A DNA stretch of 64,000 nt, taken from Edaphochlamys debaryana (taxonomy: Eukaryota > Chlorophyta > Chlorophyceae > Chlamydomonadales). The translations under genes and the position numbers were made by a program. Of the stretch, positions 12,735 to 24,097 are shown piece by piece; the stretch's first letter is position 1, and each line of letters starts with the position of its first letter. The notes beneath the pieces are model-generated. The model made no database searches, was not told where the DNA came from, and saw only the letters and a program-made list of their open reading frames with translations. The stretch is from NCBI GenBank assembly GCA_016858145.1, contig JAEHOE010000246.1, positions 1-64,000 of the forward strand. Direction: 5' to 3'.

Positions 12735-15700
12735 ATGTGTAGCCTTAAGTGCATACAGTTGCCGGCAGCGCTGCTGTTGGCGCTCGCCCTCGTCCCCTCG
12801 ACTGCGGCTGCATCATTGACAACGCAACTCAAGCTGGACGCGACCTCATCTGATATCATGCTAGCAGCAGCAAATCCGAGTGAGTTTGGGCCACAATTGC
12901 CTACCTGCCCATCCGACGGCTTTTAGCGTACGTCGCCATAGTCGCCACCGCCGAAGAGTCGGCACACTGCAAAGACAGTAACCTTGAACGAAGGATACAA
13001 GCGGGCGAGCACAGGCGAGGAGCCTGAGGCTTCCTCTACTTTCTCGCGCGCTCACGCACGACTTGATTGGGGGGGGGGGAAAGCGAGGGAGGCTCCTTCG
13101 GGAGAAACAGCACCTGGGGCGGGGGTCTGGGGGTAGGGTGGGTGGGGTCATGCAGTGCACGCACGCGATTTAACAACAGGGGGTGGGAGCTGCGGCGGGA
13201 AGCACGAAAGGGCGACAGAGTAGACTGAGAGGGCCTTCGTTAGTTGGCTAATAAACAAATGGCTGGCTATTCCGACGGAGGACAGGGTGAGGCAGGGGTG
13301 AGACATGACAAAGCTCCGCCTGGATCAGAAGCAGCTGGGTTGCGTGGGGGAGGGGGGGTTTCCCTGGGCGGGGTTGCCGCAGCAGGGGGGCGAGGGGTAC
13401 TGCAAAGCAACTGAAACGGGGGCGGGGCCGCCGGAGCGAGCTCAGGGCGGGGCTGGCTGATATGGGGGGCGGGTGCACGGCGGCATGGAGCGCTGCTCCG
13501 GCCAGCGGCCGGGGCTGGGGAAGAGCGCTAGGCGCAAAGCGGCTGGGTAGGCTGCTGGGGGCTGGAGGCAGCGCCAAGGCACGCAAGGACGGAGCGGCCA
13601 GGTAGGGCTGAGGCAGAGCGCTGAGGAGCAAAGCGGCTGTAGCTGGGGGCGGCTGGAGCGAGAGAGGCAGCTGGCGCCAAGGCGCGGAGCGGCTAGAGCA
13701 GCCTGTCTGGACGCATCACTTGCGTGTAGATAACTGAGCTCAGATGCGGCACTGATGCGCGCGTAAGGGCGCGGGGATAGGGACTGAGATAGAAAGGCTA
13801 TGTTAGATAGCCAAGCCTCAGCCTGACTAAAGCAGGAGCGATTATTGCTTCAAATTGGATCTTGCGCCATTATCACGACCTTCCCCATGCATTGGGGGGG
13901 GGGGGGGGTTAGGGGGTAGCAGTGCGAAAAGGGGCGAAGTTGAAAAGGGGCGAAGAGGGCATAGATAGATAGATTTGGATTGCAAAAGTCAGCCCAGCTA
14001 GCCAGCGTCGAGATGAACCTCCTCCGTACGTAGGAAATAAGCAAGAGCCCGAAGTCGATCTATCGTGGCCCTCTGCGTCTTCCTTTTTAGTGTTTTATTT
14101 GAGCACTCCTTTATTTTTGGGAACTCAAGGCACTGCTGTGCAGGCGTGTGCGCACGGACGCCGTGTAGCACTACTAGTGGTGGCTTGGGCTAGAACTTCG
14201 TTCGTTTTGGAGCGAGGTGGCGGGCGGACGGGAGGAGGAAATGAGGGTGTGAGACGACCTGCACCGGTTCAGTCATGGTGGCAAGGCAAGGTTCGGTTGC
14301 ATGCAGCAGCAGCTGGCGACCAGCCAGTGTTGCCTCAACAATTGGCGGCCTCAGACGGTTTATGTGGGCCTCAGCAGCCAGCAGTATGCATGGGCATGGG
14401 TACACTAATAAGACATCAAACGATGAATTTGTTGCTATAATGGGTATGAGCTGAATCCTATCCGTAATCATGACGGTGAGACGACAACGAACAGCCTGCA
14501 TTAAGGGGGACGCAGCAGGCCCCTCAACAACCATCCACACGCATACACGCCGTACGTGACGGGAGCCCACATACACATGCCACGCACCCCCACGCCTCGG
14601 CGGGTGGTGGTGGGTGCGGAGAGGCTAGCCCCTCATGTATACACACCCGCCCCCTAAACTAACACCCGCCCCCCGCTGGGGGCGTCCCATGTATGTTATC
14701 ATATGCGTCGTGTGCCCGTGCGTGGCGGGGGTGCGCGGCGGGGTGGGGCGTCTTCAAGTACTTGGCTTCGTTCACCCCCTCTGCTGGCTTCAACCCCTCT
14801 ATCTGGCTTCGACCCCCAAATGCATATGCTTACAGGCGGCAACCAGGAGCACTCGGCCGTGCATGTACGACGAAGCATGCAGTACGGCGCTGACGGGGTG
14901 ACAGGTCCGTTCAGTAGGTTGAGTCCGTTGCAAATACAGGAGTCCGTGTTCGGTCGACACAATGTTATCAAAATACAGCTGACTGAGCTCTCCTGCTCTC
15001 GCCCAGTGCTGGGTTACAGTGCAGCAGTGAATCTGGATTTCTTAACTGAAGACATCACTGGGGGAGGGAGTAACACCTGTCGAGAAGCTGGCTGCTGCAA
15101 AATTCAATGCGACAGCAATCCCAGCTGTGGTATCTGGATGTTTGGGACGGTCAGTTGGTGTTCCAACTGCTGCTGGATCAAGAAGGCTGTCAACTCTGCT
15201 ACTACAACGGCAGCTGCATTTGCTGGTGTGACCAGTTATGTGAAGTGTGAGCCAATGGGATGATAACAGTGCATGCATATGGCTGGCATGGCTCTTTGAA
15301 TTCCTTGTTCAAGTCTTTTATTATGTCTATCTACCGCCCCTGCTGCCCACCTGTCTGCAGCATCCGCTTACAGTGCAGCACCTGATGTCGACTTTCTTAC
15401 TGATGACATTGTGGGTGGCGGCAGCAACACCAACTGCCGTGACGTGGGCTGCTGCAAGGTCCAGTGTGACAATGACCCCAGCTGTGGTGTGTGGATGTTC
15501 GGCACAGTCAGCTGGTGCACCAATTGCTGCTGGATTAAGAACCCTGTCAACTCGGTTACCTCAGCCGCTTCATATGATGGAGTCATAAGCTATGTCAAAA
15601 GTAAGACACAGCTGGAACCGTCCAGTACCATTACTGATTGTAGTGCTGCCCACTTGCTCAAGCTCCACGCACCTTGGACTCCGATTCCACCTGCAGCGTC

Positions 15701-18700
15701 TGGGTACAGTGTAGCTGCTAATATTGACTTCCTCACTGATGACATTTTGGATGGAAGGAGCAACGCCGAATGTCGTGACGCTGGCTGCTGCAAGGTCCAG
15801 TGTGACAATGACCCCAACTGTGGTGTCTGGATGTACGGTATAAACAGCGGCTGGTGCTCCAACTGCTGCTGGATAAAGAAGCCTGTGAGCTCTAATACCT
15901 CTGCACAAGTGGTTCTAGGATTAACAAGCTATGTGAAGAGTGAGTGAGCAAAAAAGCGACTTTGGCATTGCATGCCTACCATGCATGCCTTCTGGATGGG
16001 AACATCGACTTCGATCGTGAAGAAAACTTGAAGATGCTAGATAATGTTTTGCTTGCAGCTATTGGATATCATGAAGTTGTTGACGTTGACTACCTGACCA
16101 ATGACATCGTGGGTGGCGTAAGCAACCTCAACTGCCGCGACGCTGGCTGCTGCAAAGTCCAATGTGACAACGATCCAAACTGCGGTGTCTGGATGTTTGG
16201 TACAATCAGGTTCTACTGCTCTAACTGCTGCTGGATCAAGCAGGCAGTCAACTCTATTACTTCAGCTGGCCACGTTCCCGGCTTGACAAGTTATGTGAAG
16301 AGTAAGCACGAACATGTTTGTTTGTTGATAGGGCTTATGAGGAGGGGCGAGTTTGGGGTCCCTGCCATCAACGTGACTCGATCTACTCACTTTCGTACCT
16401 GTCTTTCATGCAGCGTCTGCTTATAGTGCAGTTACGAGCACCAACTTTCTTGCGGATGAGTTGGTCAGTGGGAGTAGCAACGCGAATTGCCGTGATGCTG
16501 GCTGCTGCAAGGTGCAGTGTGACAGGGAACCCAATTGTGGTGTATGGATGTTTGGCACGCTCAACGGCTGCACCGACTGTTGCTGGCTTAAAGCACCAGT
16601 GACCGCAACCACAGCGTCCATCAAGGTCCTCGGTGTCACAAGCTATCTCAAGAGTAAGACTGAATTTATTTCCATGTTCCTTCTGTATTCCTAGTTCCCC
16701 GCCGCTAACTTTGCCTTGGACCAACTCTACCTTTCATATCCAACATCTGCTGCTGCATGCAGGGGTTCCCAGCAAGCCACTCCGTCTGCCTCCGTCACCC
16801 CAGCCACAGCCACCCCCCACCCCGCCCTTGCCACCACCACCTCGGCCTCCACCTCAGCCCATGGAGCCGAACGCTCCCCCAAACCCACCACCATTTCCGT
16901 CTGGTGGCGCCCCAAACGGTATGTTTCATTTAGACAACGCCCCATCCTTCTAGCTGTTAGTTCCCGCCCATTGTCCGCCTTGTATGGCGCTACAACTAAC
17001 ACCTTGAGCTCTTGCTTTTGTGTTGTCCATTTTTAGGCGTAACAACAACGTTGCCCTTGGACTTGAGGCCCGAATGCGCACACTTCGACGCCGCAAGGAA
17101 TGTACTGGTCTCGAAGTTGGCAAGCAGTGAGGCGACAGGCTGGCAAGACGTGCTGGTAAGTACGATTGCATCTATCTGATGAGGAAATGGAAACGGTGTT
17201 AAGACACCCAGCGCACATTGCTTACAATGAAATGCGTTTCGCTACAAGTGGTTACTGCTCTGGACTCCTAATTCCTGTGCATGCTGTGTACCCATCCATA
17301 TGCACAGTTTGGGACGGTGGGTGGCCGGAGCCAGGCTCTGGGCTTTGAAGAATTTGGAGGCGCTGGGGCATTCGTGGCCTACGTCACCGGGGGGTTTCTG
17401 GACATGACTTCCGCTGCCGGAGTGCTGCCAAATGACTTGCCAAACTGGAGCACGGACCCGGCAGCCCCCTTCACCGTAATCGTGATCCAGTCTCTGAAAA
17501 CCCAGTCCATTGATTGGGGAGCAAACTACTTGTTAGCTGAGCTGAGCTGCGGCAACATCAGGCAGAGGAGTTCAGGGTTTGTATTTGGCACGCGCGAGGC
17601 CTTCCTTGCTGGGGTGGACCAGGATACACGTGCCTTCTACACAACCAAGCCCGTGCCTGTGGAGCCGGGATGGACCCTGCACGCATTTGTGCGGAAGACG
17701 GGCGGCACAGAAGGAGCCTACTACTATGGCGGTGCAAGTGGAAGCATAGCGCTGCGGGAGGCGTTCAGCAACCAGATTCCAATGTCAATTGGCCCCGACA
17801 GCCTGACGGTTGGCACTTCCCGGTGTATGTACACGGCAAGGAGCCGCACCCTCCTGGGCGCAGTTCTTGTGTTCAATCGGGCGCTCAATGTGACCGACAT
17901 CAAGCGGGTCCACGAGGCCTATGCGCCACGTTTTAACTGGACACGTGGAGGTGAGCAACCGCCGCCGCCAACGCGCCGCCTGCCCGGGGCTACCCTAGCT
18001 TACACGAGTGTTGCTGTTCCGCCGGCTTTCATACATAGCATCTATCTATCCCCCCACCGCATATAAAGCATCCCCCCCGTACCACCAGAAACACCTTACC
18101 TAGCCGCAGTACGGCCCTGCCTGCCCTGCCTACCCGTAACCGGATGCAGTTCGCACCGTGGAGTGCGGCAAGTGGACCAAAGGAGGCCCCGGGGAGACAC
18201 GGATGCGAGGCGACTGCGGTACGTGCGTGCATGGATGTCACAGGTTTTGATGACCCAACCCGCACGCTCCGCTAGGGCCAGAGATGGGTTCCTTGGCTAG
18301 ATAGGTTGCCTGCAGGGCATGCATGGACTGGCGGTTAGTTAAAGCCCAAACACGTGCAGAGGCCTGAGCCACGCTAGCTATGTGTACCGCCGCAGACGGT
18401 GATGGAGTAATGGACGCCGTTCTGACCGACGTTACTGGAGCCCGGGGGGTCGCCCTCAGCTCCAAGGGGTGCAGCACGGAGGACGTCGACACGGGTTACC
18501 CTAACGTGCCCCCCTCAGCATGCCCCTCCCTGTTCAAGGGTGCGTCGGTGGATATAAAAATTGCTCATTGTGTGCAACCAATCAAACTGCTCATGGCCGG
18601 GTTGGCGGCGTGCCTAGTTTTGGCCCTGCCCCAAGCAAGAGATTGACAATTGGGCCTGCCTTGAACTTTTTCTTGCCCTTTTTTAGGCCTATGTCCCAAG

Positions 18701-21700
18701 CCTCCTGGCGACTGGTGCCCTGGTGGGCAGGTCTTGCAGCTGGACTGCGGTACGTGGGGTCTATCCGAGGCTCAGGCTGGCACGGCGAGTAACTTTGTAA
18801 TGTTTGGATCGTATCAACAGCCGCGCATGTCGTACATCAGCGCACAATTTCTCTACTGCATGCCCCGCCCGCCTTCGCCCCGCTCTCCTTCAGACGCTGA
18901 CGGGATTAAGGACCTGGCCTGCATCCTCAGCGAGGATCGCTCCAACTTGACGGTGATCCGTTCAGGGCGGAGTTGCTCTGCAGCGGACTCTTTTTGCCCT
19001 CCCCTCACCGCCCCAGGTAAATGCAGTGGAAGCGATAGATTCATAGGAGGGCACACGCGCACGGGGAGGGGAAGAGGCGGTTCGTTCGCTCCCTGCTTGC
19101 GGCATGTATCTCCGTCCAACAAAGAATTATCCTGAGGCCTTTCACCCGTCCCTCTCCTCCTACTCCAGGCTCATGCACGTTTCCCGCGGGCTCGCTCTGC
19201 AGCCAGGGAAGCATACTGAGCGTGGACTGCGGTGCGTGCGTAGTCAAAGATCTGCGTGTGGGTAGCGTGGGAGTGTACACCTCTATCTATGAAGTGCATC
19301 GAGAGGCCTGGCTCTACATGTTTGCTTTTCATCTTTCTGTCTCGCACGGTGCAACCTATCTGGATTGCCCTCTCTGCCAAACCCGCCGTGCGTGCGCACC
19401 CCACCCGCACGCAGACGCTGATGGCATCCGGGACTGGGTGTGCCTGGGCGAGAGCGGGCAAAAGGGTGTTGTGGCCTCGAGGAGGGCCTGCGATGCGTCC
19501 AACGCGGTCAGCGGGTATCCAACAGCGCTGGACAGAGCCTGTCCTGTGCTCTTCGGGATCAGCAACGTGGCTCGACCGCCTGTACCGCCGTTCCCGCCGC
19601 CGGCACCGCCCCAGCCGCCGCCAACGGGTGTGGGGGCATCTGTCTGGGCCTGACAGGGAGCCCCATTGTGATCAACAGCTATGCCCACCTTAAGCCCATT
19701 TCGTCTGACCTCAGCTCTGACCGGCCCGCCCCCCCTATTTAACCACGCCTCAGGGCCCACCGTTGGTGAAGCCTTCGGCTACCGCTGCGTGTTTTACGTC
19801 TTCGCAGCTGAACCCGCAAACCTCTACTCGCTGCCCGGTCGCGTCAACCGCATTACCAACTACCCCGAGTGCATGTCGTACGACGGCGTCAACTGTGAAT
19901 GGGGCGCGTGCGATGACTTGCACGTGGACGTGATGTCGTCCGTGGGTAACATTTCACCGGTGGTGAGCTTACATGCATGACTGGAGCCAAGGATACCCCG
20001 CTTCGCTCGATCCAGCTACCTGCGGTGCACGCAAAGCAAACGCCAATGCATGATGCCCACATGCATGTCACACCGCCCCGCATGCATTACTGCTGTACAA
20101 CCGCAGATCTGTCCGTACCAGTGCTCCGTCATCCCACCAACGGAGGACAGCTGGTGTGCGGCAATTTGCAGGCAGGCAACAGCAGGTGCGTGCATGCCTG
20201 AGATTTATCGGAGGGGCGCTGCCGCATAAACGAACCCTTGCAAGGAGTTCCATTCTTTAGATCAAAGGCCGGGTGAATGAAGGAGGGGTCCCTTGGAAGC
20301 GGGTCGAAGCTGGGTTAGCCCTGATCCGAGGGGGGGTACGAGCCGTGCGCACGCAGGGTTGGGTCTGGCGGTGCGTGATAACGTCTTATCAGATATAGTG
20401 CGTGCAACTGATAATATATTGGAGAGAGCGTACGAACATAACTCGGGGAGGCTAGGGAGGCCAGATCAAGCTGCAAATTTTGTGCACCGTCACCCTTGCC
20501 CCTTGCATTGCTCGCGTGCATGGCCCCATGTACCCGCTTGCGCCCCACCCCCCATATAGGAGCCCCCCTCACGCTCGGCGATCTGGGCTTCGAGTGCATC
20601 ACCACGCCCGGAGCCGCCGAGCCCTTGGCAGCACGCCGAAACCCGCTCAACAACGGCCAACCCGAGTGCCTGTCCTACACCGGAACTTCATGCGTACGTG
20701 GGCCCTGCGATCTGGACTCAGAGCCCCTCGTGGAAGTGCGGCCAGTAAGCTGTCCATCATGCTCACCACCGGCGTTCAACAACCTCACCTGGTGCCAGGA
20801 GGTCTGCGACAGATACCGTGGGTACCGAACGCCAAGCACGGCACAAACGCGCACACGCCACATGCGGGATGTACGTGTTGAGCTTTCTACCTGGCGCGCG
20901 GCACTGGCGGGGCGGCATCCTCATGCACTACATGCACCATGTCATGAGCATTTCAGGGGCCGCACTGGGCATGCAAAATCCATGCAGCAGATACCATGCA
21001 TGCATGTAACTAGACATTGCCTTCATGACCTTGCTCACGACAGTTTTTTGGCGTGCACCCCATCCAGGCCCCCTGGACGTTTGCTTGCAAGGCTACGATT
21101 TGGCGGGTGATACGGTGCAGGGCCCGGCGGTGCCGACATCCAATGTGTCCATGTGCCAGCAGCTCTGCGCGGACACATCGACTTGCGAGTTCAGCGTGTT
21201 CTACAGGACCGCCAGCCTTTGTGAGCAGGGCGTGCTAGCGTGATAAGGACACTAGCAAGGGACGGAATGGCTTGCAAGCCATTGCTTGGCAGAGCGCGTG
21301 CCGTTCATACTGCTTAACCCAACGCAATAATGCTTCCTCTTTTTCGCACTCAAGCGGCTGTCCTCCTAGTCCTCCCCATCTACCCCGTCACTTGTGCGCT
21401 TCCTAGGCTCGCTTCGGCGCAACGCCCTTGCCGGTGCCACTGGCACCAACAGCCCTAACACGAGCGCCACCACCTGCTTCAGCCGCCCCAACTACGGAGA
21501 CTTCTACTGCGTTGCGGGCTGGTAAGAAGCAGCAGCTTGCAAGAGTACTGTGCGTGGTCTAGTCGTCGGTTGCCTCGATCCCCCCATCCATGTGTCCGTC
21601 TAGTCCATCTGTCCTGACCCGCGGACGGATGGACCTGGCCAGCTATGTTTTCCATTACGCAACCACGCAGGGACATTCAGGGCCGCACCATTCGCTCCGT

Positions 21701-22319
21701 GGCGTCTGCGGATCGTGACACGTGCCTCATCCAGTGTACCGGTGACCCCAATTGCCAGTGAGCGAGCGGGCAGGCAGGCCTAGCAGGCCCGCGGGCCGGC
21801 CGCAGCATGCAGCAGCTCAGTAGCTTCTGCGTCAGAAACGGGAGTGTGCATGCTTGCTGGGCATGGGGCTGGAATATTTCGGGCTTCGGCGGCGGGTGGT
21901 GAGATACTAGGATGATTTGAGTAAACACCCCGCACCCCGGCCGTTCCCCTCTGTACTCCAACAAATCAGGTACGCCCAGTACGGCATCCCCAGCGGCGGC
22001 TCGTACACATGTACGACGAATGCGGACATGCTGGTGGGGCCCACTGGAGAGACCCAGCCGCGGCCCGACTACGGCGCGGCGTTCGAGTCCTGCATCAAGG
22101 CCCGGACCTATCGTGAGCAGCAATGGCAAGGTTTATAAGGTTGGGCCTTGCAAACCCCAGTGGGGTTGCTTCCTTTGTGTGGGCTGGAGGTAGGTGAGGC
22201 GGCTGGTACCCACCCAGCCAGAGCCTGGCAAGTCTGTTCCGTATTCATCGGTGCCGTCACGGCACGGTGCCCCTGACGCCCCGTCGTCCCTCCACACAGG
22301 AGAGCCCCTCGACAAGTGA
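12735..22319 (+). CDS. Secreted multidomain PAN/Apple + LamG-like protein, 23 exons
   Basis: Exons: 12735-12879, 15007-15246, 15361-15600, 15697-15939, 16059-16301, 16414-16653, 16763-16918, 17037-17155, 17308-17950, 18150-18218, 18396-18539, 18687-18749, 18894-19016, 19169-19231, 19415-19627, 19754-19962, 20107-20185, 20560-20817, 21068-21220, 21407-21521, 21671-21757, 21970-22112, 22300-22319. All phases agree (1335 aa). ATG 12735 gives a signal peptide (LPAALLLALALVPS). Residues about 49-450 are five tandem Cys-rich PAN/Apple-like domains (CRDAGCCKVQCDNDPNCGVW), one per exon. Then follow a Pro-rich linker (about 451-502), a concanavalin/LamG-like domain (about 543-756, ending VFNRALNVTDIKRVHEAY), three Cys/DADG repeats (about 757-981), two related Cys-rich modules (982-1163) and further PAN-like domains. 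No membrane anchor is visible, so it is probably an extracellular-matrix or surface-binding protein; ligand unknown. If the last intron is retained, the stop is at 22138. Exon 1 is separated by a 2.1-kb intron and is the least certain join. Confidence 0.85.
12880..15006 (+). other. Long first intron of the PAN/LamG gene
   Basis: This 2.1-kb gap separates the signal-peptide exon from the first PAN-like exon. It holds G-runs (13070-13080, 13893-13907), a GATA-type microsatellite at about 13961-13975 and degenerate GGCTG/GCGGCT-rich sequence at 13500-13700. I see no extra exon, but a promoter or small exon cannot be excluded. Donor GTGAGT at 12880 and acceptor CTCGCCCAG at 15006 are in matching phase. 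Confidence 0.6.
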
Positions 22320-23257
22320 CCCTACATAGCTAGCGCGTGGATCAAGTATCTTTCAGCGGGCCTTGCCTGCCCCCCAAGCAAATGATGAGCGAACTACGTG
22401 TGGAACGGGCTGCAACAGGTCGGCATGTCCCGTTCTGTTGGCACGTGGCTCGAACGAACAAAGCAAGGAGACATGTGGGCTCGCCCAGCTCACCATTCGC
22501 TGGTGTGACATACGAGAACGACGGGAGCACCACGCACTCTGCAGCCGCCGCGCACTGTTGGGAAGGCCGTGGAGCGTGTTCCCCCGGGGGGGCAGATCCC
22601 CCGTGTTGAGCCACCAGCCATTTGAGCGGATGGAGGGCAATGACTAGTTTGTTGGCATTTATTTGTCGTAGCCGCAGCCGCCTTTCTATACCAAGCTTAC
22701 CAGGCTTAAGCCGCATGACACGGCCCGGTTTCCCTGCCATTATTGCGCATCACGCATATATCTCACCGAAGGTGGTCAGGCCCTTGCACGGGAGGGGCTG
22801 TTAGCCTCGTGCGCGTGTGGGGGCGTCAAAACCATGTTGAAAGTATGGCAAGCAGGCAAAGGGTCGTTTTCCCCCGCGGCGCCTCTGGATAAGGTAGGGT
22901 GGGCGGGTCATCCATGAGGCCGCCTGCTGTTTATTTGTGGCAAACCAGGCCCCGGCTCCGTTCTGCAGGCCGGTTGGTTGGCCTAGCAGGCCTGACTGCC
23001 TCAGGAATGTTTGGATCTGAACTAGGCGGATGACGCTTGAACATTTGGGAGATAGAGGGGTCGGGGCGGGCGGGGAAACGTTCCCTCTTCACGAGAGAAA
23101 ATAGTTCGAGCGAAGGACTAGAGGGACCTGACTCAGATGTGCGCGTTGTGAAGCCCCCTCAGGAGGACCCCATGTCAGAATATGTGTGCTCTGAACCTCT
23201 TAAAGAGACGCCGCATTAACTTCCCTGCCTGGAAGCTGAGAGTTCAGAGCTTAGCTT
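22320..23257. other. Downstream region, no gene seen
   Basis: This holds the probable 3' UTR of the PAN/LamG gene and intergenic DNA. No frame resembles a known protein. Confidence 0.55.
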
Positions 23258-23422
23258 CCCTACGGCTCGTGGAACGCTCTAACCCGCTCTAACCCGGCCT
23301 AACGCGCCGGCAACCCCCGGAATCTGTAACACCGCTTGACACGGGAATGCTAACACCGGAAGTTAACGTCCTTTTGGCCCACGGCCCGTATGGGAGTTCA
23401 CGGCTGATGCCCTTGTCCGTGT

Positions 23423-23452
<30 letters not shown>
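23423..23452 (+). repeat. (AAC)10 microsatellite
   Basis: Ten AAC copies lie inside the TIR element; the right-arm copy has nine GTT units (51024-51050), one of the few length differences between arms. Confidence 0.95.
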
Positions 23453-23453
<1 letters not shown>

Positions 23454-23740
23454 CGCGCAAACGCGCGTCACAATTGCCAATTTCTGCATACACACTGTTA
23501 AAGTGCGGGTTAAGAGTGGGTTAAGAAGGCTAGGGTTAGGACCGTGTTGAGCGGGTTGGGCGGGTTGAGCAGACGTTTGGGCGGGTTGCGCAACACCGCG
23601 CTGGCGTGTTACAGGCCTGGGTTGCGCAACACCCGGCTGCTGCACCGCGCTGGCGTGTACAGGCGTGGGTTAAGCGACGCCGGACTGCTGCACCGCGCTG
23701 GCGTGTTACAGGCATGGGTTAAGCGACTCCGGACTGCCAT

Positions 23741-23912
23741 CGCATTACACTGCCCTGTAACACTGGCGGGCTCGCGTCACCCTCTCGCGTCAAGCAACCC
23801 GCCAACCCGGTGTTTTAGCACGGGTTTGGGGCCCCCATGGCCAACCCGTCGCATTACGCTGCCCTGTAACACTGGCGGGCTCGCGTCACCCTCTCGCGTC
23901 AAGCAACCCGCC
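23741..23912 (+). repeat. 63-bp direct repeat inside the TIR element
   Basis: 23741-23803 and 23850-23912 are near-identical (one substitution seen), each running from CGCATTACRCTGCCCTGTAA to CAAGCAACCCGCC. Confidence 0.9.
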
Positions 23913-24097
23913 TTTCTGTCACAACACGGCCGCTTAACACCGGGACCGCCTGCAGTTCCGTGTCAAACCAGCAACACGCGCGCGTTGACGGATCAGCGTC
24001 GGTTGGCATGGGTTGGAGCGGGTTGGCGGCGTGTTAGGCCTTGACACGTGTTGGCGCGGGTTAAGAGTCGTGTTGGAGCTGTCCACGAGCCGTAGGG

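Larger units (their letters stand above)
23258..24097 (+). mobile_element. Non-autonomous TIR DNA transposon (840 bp)
   Basis: A perfect 16-bp terminal inverted repeat, CCCTACGGCTCGTGGA, bounds the block, and the homology continues imperfectly inward with TTAACCCGC-type motifs. The three bases CTT flank both ends (23255-23257 and 24098-24100), consistent with a 3-bp target-site duplication. The interior is packed with short repeats: GGGTTAAG/GGGTTGG motifs near both ends, a 48-49-bp unit three times (23590-23740), a 63-bp direct repeat (23741-23803 and 23850-23912) and (AAC)10. There is no transposase. A 3-bp duplication with subterminal repeats fits CACTA/EnSpm-like elements, though the TIR does not start CACTA; the superfamily is inferred. 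Confidence 0.75.

Noticed and set aside
13248..13631. 127-codon minus-strand frame in intron 1 of the PAN/LamG gene
   Set aside because: Reads as low-complexity Ala/Leu/Pro from degenerate GGCTG repeats, with no recognisable domain or splice partners.
23520..23560. Telomere-like TAGGGTTAGG
   Set aside because: Only one copy, embedded among GGGTTAAG/GGGTTGG subterminal repeats of the TIR element; not a telomeric array.
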